Assembly: GCA_031288575.1 (NCBI GenBank)
Contig: JAITRD010000075.1
Location: 1 to 18,603 of the forward strand
Source: Treponema sp.
GTDB taxonomy: Bacteria > Spirochaetota > Spirochaetia > Treponematales > Breznakiellaceae
DNA: 18,603 nt
Reading direction: 5' to 3'
The stretch's first letter is position 1; the number at the start of each line of letters is the position of its first letter. Below, piece by piece: positions 8,164 to 14,397 of this stretch. The position numbers were made by a program, and so were the translations under genes. The notes beneath the pieces were generated by a model. It made no database searches. It had not been told where the DNA came from and saw only the letters and a list, made by a program, of their open reading frames with translations.

Positions 8164-9681
8164 TTACTCCTTTGAATTCGTAATATCCAATTCTTTAATA
8201 AGCCTGGACAAATAGGTTCTTTGTATATCGAGAACCTTTGCGGTTTCGGTTTGGTTCCAATTATTTTCTTCCAGCACTTTTCGGATAAAATGAGCTTTAA
8301 ACAAATTAATCGCTGTTTTCAAGTTCCGCCCCCTCCCCTCCTCTTCTATAGTTTCAGAAGAAGGGTTTTTAATGAAAAGATCCTCTTCCCGGATCCATTT
8401 ATCTTTTCCAATGACACAGGCCCGTTCAATACAGTTTTCCAATTCCCGGACATTGCCGGGCCAGGAATAGGCAAGCATAGCTTCCATCGCCTTATCGGAA
8501 AAACCCTCAAAGTGTTTTTTAGTATCCCGCATATACCTTTTAAGAAAAAAAACCGCCAGTTCGGGAATATCCTCAGGTCGCTGGCGGAGGGGGGGGATAT
8601 AAAGGGGAAGCACATTGAGGCGGTAATATAAATCGCTCCTAAAGGCCCCCCGGTCTACCAGGGCTTCAATGTCTTTATTAGTGGCTGCCAGTATTCTGAC
8701 GTTTACCGAAAGGGTTATGTCGGAACCGACCTTTTCAAAGGTTTTTTGCTGGATAACCCGGAGCAGTTTAGCCTGCAAGGACAAGGGCAGATCCCCAATT
8801 TCGTCAAGGAAGATGGTCCCCTGATCGGCCATCTCAAAACGTCCCTGACGGCTTGCTATTGCATTGGTAAAGGCCCCCTTAACATGGCCGAAAAGTTCGC
8901 TTTCCAAGAGCCCGTCGGGCAGGGCCGCGCAATTCACCCGGATAAAGGGCGCCTGGCTTCTGGGGCTGCGAAGGTGGATCTGTTCGGCGAATATTTCCTT
9001 TCCCACCCCGCTTTCACCGAGGATGAGGACGGAGGAATCGGTTTTAGCCACCCGGTCTATAACGTCCAATTTCTCCAGAATAATCGGGCTTTTAACGATC
9101 AGGGTATGATATCCCTGATCCGTCTTGATTTGCTCCTGTAAGAACTGAATTTCCTTCTGAGCCTTTTCAAGGCTTTTGGCATGTACCAGGGCAATGGCGA
9201 CCTGGGTGGCAAATATTTCCAGCCATTCCAGATCGTCCCGGACGAATAACTGGCCATCCTTCTTATTTAATACCTCAATAACCCCGATACATTCGTCCTT
9301 TACCCGCATAGGAACCGCTACCATGGTTTTGGCGGAATAACTGATTTGTTCTGCGATGACGCTCAGATGACGTTTGTCGTTTTCCACATCGTTAACAATA
9401 AGAGGCTTATTATGCTGGGCTACCCATCCGGCAATCCCCTCTCCCATTTTCAAGGCGTATTGTTTTACCTCCGCTCCCTTTGTGCCCAGGGCAATCTCAA
9501 AATACAGTTCCTCCCTTTCTTTTTGTATTAAAAGCAAACTGGATGCTTCCCCCTCGCATAAACGGGTGACGGCATCCAGAATTTTGGTTAATAGAAAACG
9601 GACATCCGTATAATTTGAATTAATGAGGGTATTAACCTCCATTAAGATATTAAATTTTTGGACGTCAATTTTTGACAGCAT
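8164..9681 (-). CDS. Sigma54-dependent transcriptional activator, GAF-AAA+-Fis-type HTH
   Basis: The 505 residues comprise an N-terminal GAF sensor domain (about 20-168), a coiled linker (about 168-190), an AAA+ sigma54-activation domain (about 192-425) and a Fis-type HTH (about 474-497). Visible motifs are Walker A GESGVGKE (222-229), Walker B with Asp293-Glu294 (GTIFLDEIG), the arginine-rich segment FRSDLYYRLNVLPL (347-360) and sensor II WPGNVREL (407-414). The sigma54-contacting loop reads GAFTNA (269-274), not GAFTGA. The GAF domain ends with Asn139-Lys140...Phe146...Asp150, close to the NKFDE signature of cyclic-nucleotide GAF domains. There is no response-regulator receiver domain. The layout is that of NifA, NorR and FhlA, but no target can be assigned. 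The gene begins 14 nt after cmk-rpsA without a clear ribosome binding site. Confidence 0.93.
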   Translation of the reverse strand: MLSKIDVQKFNILMEVNTLINSNYTDVRFLLTKILDAVTRLCEGEASSLLLIQKEREELYFEIALGTKGAEVKQYALKMGEGIAGWVAQHNKPLIVNDVENDKRHLSVIAEQISYSAKTMVAVPMRVKDECIGVIEVLNKKDGQLFVRDDLEWLEIFATQVAIALVHAKSLEKAQKEIQFLQEQIKTDQGYHTLIVKSPIILEKLDVIDRVAKTDSSVLILGESGVGKEIFAEQIHLRSPRSQAPFIRVNCAALPDGLLESELFGHVKGAFTNAIASRQGRFEMADQGTIFLDEIGDLPLSLQAKLLRVIQQKTFEKVGSDITLSVNVRILAATNKDIEALVDRGAFRSDLYYRLNVLPLYIPPLRQRPEDIPELAVFFLKRYMRDTKKHFEGFSDKAMEAMLAYSWPGNVRELENCIERACVIGKDKWIREEDLFIKNPSSETIEEEGRGRNLKTAINLFKAHFIRKVLEENNWNQTETAKVLDIQRTYLSRLIKELDITNSKE

Positions 9682-9695
9682 ACAAATGCGGTCTT

Positions 9696-12182
9696 TTAGT
9701 GGGTACCCGAAGTATCCCTTTCAGGAGAACCTTGCGTGCCGGAATCGTTTTGATTGCCGGAAACGTTCTGATTGTCCGAACCGGTCTTGGATTTTAGAAA
9801 ATCTCCCAGAGTAAAGGTGGAACCATCCGATTCCTCCGCCGCCATATAACGAGAGATTTCATCCCGCTGAACCTTCCTTTGATAATCCCGGATAGAAAAA
9901 GAGACTTTTTGCTTATCCGGCTGCGACTCAAGCACTACGGCCTTGATTTTATCCCCTACATGATATTTTTTAAGGGCCTCATCGGGGTTTTCATCCCGGT
10001 TTTCCGGAAGATTTGTCTTATGAATAAGCCCCTCAATGCCTCCGGGGACCTTCACGAAGATGCCGAAATCGGTAACCGAAGATACCTCCCCTTCCACCAG
10101 GGAGCCCGGTTTATAGGTCTGGGCAAAATTCTGCCAGGGATCTTCAGAAAGCTGCTTGATTCCCAGCCTGATGCTCCGGGTTTCCGGCTCGGCCCCTATC
10201 ACCATAATTTCAACTTCCTGCCCAACCTGTAATTCGCTGCTGGGATACTTAATCTTTTTTGTCCAGGAAATATCATCCCCGTGGAGGAATCCGTCAATCC
10301 CCTCCTCCAGCTCAATAAAAGCCCCCGCATTGGTAAGTTTAACCACCTTCCGCCTTAGCCTTGTTCCCGCAGGGTATTTTTCATCAACGTTATTCCAGGG
10401 ATTAGCGGTAACCTGTTTTAGCCCCAAAGAAACCCGGCCGGCTTGCAGATCATAACCGAGGATCATGCACTCCGTTTCATCCCCGATATTGATGAGTTCC
10501 TCGGGCTTCTGGATCTTTTTGACCCACGAAAATTCCGAAATATGGGCCAGGCCCTCAATTCCCTCTTCCAGTTCGATAAAGGCGCCGAAATCGGTAAGTT
10601 TCGTTACCCGGCCCTTAACGACATCATTGACGTGGTATTTATCCTCAAAATGAACCCAGGGATCGTCGGTAAAGTGCTTGAGGGAAAGGTTAATCCGTTT
10701 CTCCACCGGATCAATCCGGATTACCTTAAGACGAATCTCCTGCCCCTTCTTGACAAAGTCCTTAGGCCGGGTCACATGGCCCCAGCTCATGTCATTAATG
10801 TGGAGCAGCCCGTCAAAACCGCCGAGATCGATAAAGGCCCCAAAGGAAGTAAAACTTTTTACCGTTCCGGTAACATTATCCCCAATTTGGGTGTTTGCAA
10901 AAAAATCATTCCGCTTCCGTTCTATTTCTTCTTCCAGCCACTTGCGGCGGTTTACCACGATATTGACTTTTCCGTCGGAATAAAGCCGTTCCACATAGAC
11001 CTGCGTTTTAAGCCCCAGGAGTTTTTCCGGCTTATCAACCTTTTGCGCATCGGACTGGCTGATGGGGAGGAAGGCATGAACCCCGGCGCCTAAATTGACA
11101 TCGTATCCCCCCTTAACAAGCTTTTCGATGGTTCCTTCCACTACGGTGTGATCCTGAAAAGCCTGCCGGAGGTTTTTCCAAAAAAGCTTGACATCCGCTT
11201 TTTGCTTGGAGACGATTACCTCTCCATGCCTGTTTTCTTTGGCAATGAGAATAACCGATACGGCATCCCCGATTTTGGGAATTTCCGTAAATTCCGATAT
11301 AGGAATTTTCCCCTCTGATTTGTAGCCCACGTCAATAAAAACCTGATCCGGAGTAACCTGAATCACGTTTCCCTCGACAAGCTGCCCCTCTTCCAATTGT
11401 TCAAGGGATTTAAGATACTCTTCCTGTAATTGTGTCTGGATATTATCGGCGGGGCTTGCGGGTTTAATCCCTTCCGACTCATCCACCGGACCAATGTCCG
11501 ATTCCACTTCCATCTGAGCCATGGTTGATCCTTCTAACTGTATTTTCCTTATCAATTTGTCATAAACTTGTTTTATGGTCAAGTCCGATGTATCCAAATA
11601 GTCAACTCCGGAAGCGATTTTAAGGCTTCCCTCTTCTTTATTTTTATCAATTTCATCCCGTTCCAGGATAGTTTGGCGGATTTCTTCAAGGCTTAAGGCC
11701 GATACCCCCTGGTTGTACCGCCGTTTTACCCGGGCCTCCGCCGACGCATCCAGATAAAAACGATATTCCGCCTGGGGAAAGACCACGGTGGTCATATCCC
11801 GGCCTTCAGCAACCACATTAAGGCCCCGGGCCGTTTTCCGGATAAGATCGTTGACCACATGGCGGATCGGCGGAATAGCCGAAAGGGCGGCAACATTCCG
11901 GTCTATTTCATCGCTATGGAGCAGATCCTCAACCCGCTCCCCCTCCAGGTAAAGCTCCCCGTTCCGGTATTCAACGGCGGCCTCTTTGGCATAGGCGGAA
12001 GCCCCCTCCGGGTCCGCCGGATTGATCTGCCCCCGCAGACAGCCCAAGGTAAGGGCCCGGTAGAGATTGCCGGAATTCACATAGGTAAATTTCTGCCCCC
12101 CCGGCGGCGCGAGCCCCTCCGCCAAAAGCCGGGCTATGGTGCTTTTCCCGGAACCTGCGGGTCCGTCAATAGCAATTACCAT
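9696..12182 (-). CDS. cmk-rpsA: Fused cytidylate kinase / 30S ribosomal protein S1
   Basis: The 828-residue product has an N-terminal cytidylate kinase (about 1-215) and a C-terminal S1 protein with six S1 RNA-binding domains. The kinase shows a P-loop GPAGSGKST (7-15), the NMP-binding SGNLYRALT (37-45) and EGRDMTTVVFP (126-136), and phosphorylates CMP/dCMP. S1 repeats lie at about 265-325, 345-412, 433-502, 518-588, 605-675 and 693-765, with typical FGAFIDL, GLLHIND and GLAHISE motifs in repeats 3 and 4. S1 helps mRNA binding on the 30S subunit. The two genes are commonly adjacent in bacteria, and I recall them fused in Treponema. The ATG follows AAAAGGAG by 6 nt and overlaps the pseudouridine synthase gene by 17 nt. 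The C-terminus is polar and holds a short NQN(V/D)SG duplication. Confidence 0.95.
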   Translation of the reverse strand: MVIAIDGPAGSGKSTIARLLAEGLAPPGGQKFTYVNSGNLYRALTLGCLRGQINPADPEGASAYAKEAAVEYRNGELYLEGERVEDLLHSDEIDRNVAALSAIPPIRHVVNDLIRKTARGLNVVAEGRDMTTVVFPQAEYRFYLDASAEARVKRRYNQGVSALSLEEIRQTILERDEIDKNKEEGSLKIASGVDYLDTSDLTIKQVYDKLIRKIQLEGSTMAQMEVESDIGPVDESEGIKPASPADNIQTQLQEEYLKSLEQLEEGQLVEGNVIQVTPDQVFIDVGYKSEGKIPISEFTEIPKIGDAVSVILIAKENRHGEVIVSKQKADVKLFWKNLRQAFQDHTVVEGTIEKLVKGGYDVNLGAGVHAFLPISQSDAQKVDKPEKLLGLKTQVYVERLYSDGKVNIVVNRRKWLEEEIERKRNDFFANTQIGDNVTGTVKSFTSFGAFIDLGGFDGLLHINDMSWGHVTRPKDFVKKGQEIRLKVIRIDPVEKRINLSLKHFTDDPWVHFEDKYHVNDVVKGRVTKLTDFGAFIELEEGIEGLAHISEFSWVKKIQKPEELINIGDETECMILGYDLQAGRVSLGLKQVTANPWNNVDEKYPAGTRLRRKVVKLTNAGAFIELEEGIDGFLHGDDISWTKKIKYPSSELQVGQEVEIMVIGAEPETRSIRLGIKQLSEDPWQNFAQTYKPGSLVEGEVSSVTDFGIFVKVPGGIEGLIHKTNLPENRDENPDEALKKYHVGDKIKAVVLESQPDKQKVSFSIRDYQRKVQRDEISRYMAAEESDGSTFTLGDFLKSKTGSDNQNVSGNQNDSGTQGSPERDTSGTH
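9738..9773. repeat. Two-unit 18-bp tandem repeat in the S1 tail
   Basis: Two adjacent 18-bp units on the + strand, gccggaatcgttttgatt and gccggaaacgttctgatt, differ at two positions. They encode the duplicated hexapeptide NQN(V/D)SG in the disordered C-terminus of the cmk-rpsA product. The unit keeps the reading frame, so copy-number change would alter tail length without a frameshift. Confidence 0.8.
11520..11535 (-). promoter_or_regulatory. Internal ribosome binding site and ATG for standalone S1 within cmk-rpsA
   Basis: On the - strand AGAAGGA (11529-11535) lies 6 nt before an in-frame ATG (11520-11522), which is Met221 of the fusion. It falls just after the last kinase residues (...KIQLEGST) and before the acidic N-terminus of S1 (MAQMEVES). 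Initiation here would give a free S1 of 608 residues with all six S1 domains. The sequence is seen directly; use of the site is inference. Confidence 0.55.
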
Positions 12183-13029
12183 GGGTAGCTCCTTTTGTAA
12201 CGATTTGGTCTTTTATAGACAGGCACTTATATTCCAAACCACTCAATTCTTCTGACGTAAGGGGTCTTGATTTTCCTTCCCCAAGGTCTGAGATCTCTAC
12301 CGGGCCGATCCGTATGCGGAGAAGCTTTTCCGGATGAAGGTGAAAATAAGAAAAAACCCGCCTGATTTCCCGGTTTTTTCCCTCCACCAGAACTACCCGC
12401 AAGGCTTTTCGCCCCAGCCGTTCAATAGCCGCCGAACGGTAATATACCCCTTCAATATGAATGCCCCGCTCAAAGGCTTCCAAAACCTGATCGGAAATGG
12501 GGCCGGCGGCTTCCACGATATATTCCTTTTCAATCCCCGAACGGGGATGGCCGATTTTTGCGGCAAAATCACCGTCATTGGTAAACAAAATAAGCCCTGA
12601 GGAACGGTAATCTAAACGCCCTATATGGTAAAGCCGCTCTTTAATATCCGCCGGAAGGAGGGCGCCGGCCAGAGGGCGGCCTTGAGGATCAAAGGCGCTG
12701 CAAATATAGCCCGGCGGCTTATGCAGGACGAGGTAATGCAAACGGCTTTCGATATGCAGGGGGAGTCCGTCCAGGCAAACCGCATCTTCCCTGGAGACTT
12801 TAGCCCCCAACTGGGTAAGCGGCCGGCCATTCACCGAAACCCGGCCTGAGGTGATGAGTTTTTCCGAAGCCCGCCGGGATGCCACCCCCGCATGGGCAAG
12901 ATATACCTGGAGTCTGAGCGGTTTTTCACCGGGAAAAGCCGGAGTGTCCCCTGCCGGGATGGCATGATTATCTTGCGAAAACTCCTTAGTCCTGTCCGAT
13001 AAGTTCAAAACGCTCGATCTCACTTTCAT
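12166..13029 (-). CDS. rluB: Pseudouridine synthase of the RsuA/RluB family (start uncertain)
   Basis: The enzyme converts a uridine to pseudouridine in ribosomal RNA, probably 23S rRNA if RluB. From the ATG at 13029 it has 287 residues, with an S4 RNA-binding domain (about 38-85; LRLQVYLAHAGVASRRASEKLI is its start) and a synthase domain with catalytic Asp140 in GRLDYRSSGLILFTNDGD. The motif GKNREIRRVF near the end is typical of the family. The true start is unclear. The frame stays open into scpB, back to 13137; ATG 13029 gives a 44-nt overlap with scpB; GTG 13023 and TTG 13008 are alternatives. None has a good ribosome binding site. AAGGAG at 12982-12987 has no in-frame start close behind it. 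RluB versus RsuA/RluE cannot be settled by eye. Confidence 0.88.
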   Translation of the reverse strand: MKVRSSVLNLSDRTKEFSQDNHAIPAGDTPAFPGEKPLRLQVYLAHAGVASRRASEKLITSGRVSVNGRPLTQLGAKVSREDAVCLDGLPLHIESRLHYLVLHKPPGYICSAFDPQGRPLAGALLPADIKERLYHIGRLDYRSSGLILFTNDGDFAAKIGHPRSGIEKEYIVEAAGPISDQVLEAFERGIHIEGVYYRSAAIERLGRKALRVVLVEGKNREIRRVFSYFHLHPEKLLRIRIGPVEISDLGEGKSRPLTSEELSGLEYKCLSIKDQIVTKGATHGNCY

Positions 13030-13537
13030 TGAGTTTTGGCAAATCAGCAATGCTTTCCAGCCGGAATAATTTAAGGAATTCCCGGGTCGTGCCGTATTGG
13101 ATCGGTTTTCCCGGAACGTCCTTTTTTCCTGCCTCACGGATAAGCCCCTTTTCGATAAGCAGGCGGATCATATTGTCCGCCGAGACCCCCCGGATAGCCT
13201 TGATTTCGCTTTGGGTGACCGGCTGGGAATAGGCAATAATGGAAAGGGTTTCCATGGCGGCCCGGGAAAGCCGGGCCTCATTTTTTTTCCCGTACCGTTC
13301 CTTTAAAAGTTCCCAATATTCCTTTTTAGGGGCAATCATAATTCCCCCGCCAATGCGGGACAGGGCAACCCCCGAATCTTCCCGCCCGTAACGGTCTTCC
13401 AGATTTGCCAGGGCCCGCTCCACCGCCTCCCCCGCAAGGCCGGAAATGCGGATCAACGCGGCCTTATCCAGGGGATCCGCTTCAAGGTAAAGGATGGCCT
13501 CAATAAGGGCTGTTTCTTTCTCCAACCGTAACTCCAT
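12986..13537 (-). CDS. scpB: Segregation and condensation protein B
   Basis: ScpB pairs with the kleisin ScpA and the SMC ATPase to form the bacterial condensin that compacts and separates chromosomes. The 183 residues fit the family length. Typical features are the N-terminal winged helix (ALIEAILYLEADPLDKAAL, 10-28), the second winged helix LSRAAMETLSIIAYSQPVTQ (90-109) with SEIKAIRGVSADNMIRLL (110-127), and the motif GKPIQYGTTREFLKLF (143-158). I chose the ATG at 13537, with AAGGTG (13545-13550) 7 nt upstream, rather than the TTG two codons earlier. The gene overlaps scpA by 38 nt and the pseudouridine synthase gene by about 44 nt, so translation of all three is probably coupled. Confidence 0.93.
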   Translation of the reverse strand: MELRLEKETALIEAILYLEADPLDKAALIRISGLAGEAVERALANLEDRYGREDSGVALSRIGGGIMIAPKKEYWELLKERYGKKNEARLSRAAMETLSIIAYSQPVTQSEIKAIRGVSADNMIRLLIEKGLIREAGKKDVPGKPIQYGTTREFLKLFRLESIADLPKLNESEIERFELIGQD

Positions 13538-14291
13538 TATCAAGCACCTTAGAAGGCCGCGGGCGTATCAGGATATCCCCGAACATACGGTTTTGAAACA
13601 CCAAAACAATCCGGATCTTTACCGCCTCCAGTATTGCCAGGAAGGCACAAACGAAATCCATCACCGAACCCTTCCGCACCACAAGATCCATGAAATTACA
13701 CTCCCCCCGGTTTTCCAGGAGTTCATTAATGAGGGTGATTTTTTCGTTTACCGATACTTCTTCATACAGATCGATGATCCGTTCTATCCCTTCTCCGGAA
13801 AGATGGGACATGAGGGCGGAAAAGGTCTTGAGAAGGTCCCAGACATCTATCTTTTCCCATAATTCGTCTTCGGCAAACGGAAGGGGTTGCTGCAGCTTTT
13901 TCCGTTCGATGCTCCATTCCGCCTGCCGTTCCTTTTCTTCCATAAGTTCCGAAAGTTTCTTAAATTTCTGATATTCAATAAGTTTATCTACTAATTCCTG
14001 GCGGGGATCCTCGTTTTCGTCATCCGAACTTATATCTATTTCCACCGGCAGGAGCATTCGGCTCTTGATGTATAACAGGGTAGCGGCCATGGCGTGAAAT
14101 TCCGTTACATCCTCCAGATCCAGCTCGGCGGCGGCGCTTAGATATTGGAGATATTGTTCGGTAATTTCCGCTATCGGAATATCGTACACGTTAATTTCAT
14201 CTTTTTTGATTAAAAAAAGGAGTAAATCCAGGGGGCCTTCAAATTCATTGATTCTAAAGCTGGGAACGGCACTATTATGTAGGGTATCCAT
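13500..14291 (-). CDS. scpA: Segregation and condensation protein A (kleisin)
   Basis: ScpA is the kleisin that bridges the SMC heads in the bacterial condensin complex. The 263 residues carry the N-terminal signature FEGPLDLLLFLIKKDEINVY (17-36), the helix MAATLLYIKSRMLLP, and a C-terminal winged-helix region ending VFQNRMFGDILIRP. Length is normal. The ATG at 14291 has no Shine-Dalgarno sequence; the preceding bases are CTAATAAG, behind a -10-like TATACT. This suggests a leaderless mRNA. The gene opens a run of seven leftward genes with overlaps or gaps of at most 14 nt. No smc gene is in the window. Confidence 0.94.
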   Translation of the reverse strand: MDTLHNSAVPSFRINEFEGPLDLLLFLIKKDEINVYDIPIAEITEQYLQYLSAAAELDLEDVTEFHAMAATLLYIKSRMLLPVEIDISSDDENEDPRQELVDKLIEYQKFKKLSELMEEKERQAEWSIERKKLQQPLPFAEDELWEKIDVWDLLKTFSALMSHLSGEGIERIIDLYEEVSVNEKITLINELLENRGECNFMDLVVRKGSVMDFVCAFLAILEAVKIRIVLVFQNRMFGDILIRPRPSKVLDNGVTVGERNSPY

Positions 14292-14299
14292 CTTATTAG

Positions 14300-14328
14300 A
14301 GTATACCTACTGTCCCGGGACTAGTAAA
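14300..14328 (-). promoter_or_regulatory. Candidate sigma70-type promoter for the scpA cluster
   Basis: On the - strand a -35-like TTTACT (14323-14328) and a -10-like TATACT (14300-14305) are separated by 17 nt. They match the consensus TTGACA/TATAAT at 4 and 5 of 6 positions. The -10 box ends 8 nt before the scpA ATG, so transcription would begin at or almost at the start codon. This is a by-eye match. Confidence 0.45.
14308..14326. repeat. Palindrome between the -35 and -10 of the scpA promoter, candidate operator
   Basis: The + strand reads TACTGTCCCGGGACTAGTA. The core GTCCCGGGAC (14312-14321) is a perfect 10-bp palindrome, and TACT/AGTA extend it with one unpaired base. It fills the spacer between the two candidate promoter boxes, the usual place for a repressor site. 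It is not followed by a T-run on the - strand, so it does not look like the recA terminator. Confidence 0.5.
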
Positions 14329-14397
14329 TACCCCCCGGAAAGAAAGCCGCGGTAAAAGGCATTGCTGCCCGGTAACTCCGGAGCCCCCTCCCCCCGC

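Noticed and set aside
9682..9800. Search for a sigma54 promoter (GG-N10-GC) before the activator gene.
   Set aside because: GGCAC occurs in the S1 tail, but the GC element is not at the right distance.
10443..11093. 216-codon open frame on the + strand opposite cmk-rpsA.
   Set aside because: It is antisense to the S1 repeats, with no domain or supporting context; a shadow of a conserved gene.
12982..12987. AAGGAG at the scpB stop taken as the ribosome binding site of the pseudouridine synthase gene.
   Set aside because: The first ATG after it is 16 nt away and out of frame; the next in-frame GTG is deep inside the S4 domain.
14308..14326. The GTCCCGGGAC palindrome considered as a rho-independent terminator for recA.
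   Set aside because: On the recA strand no T-run follows the stem, and the element sits exactly between promoter-like boxes of scpA.
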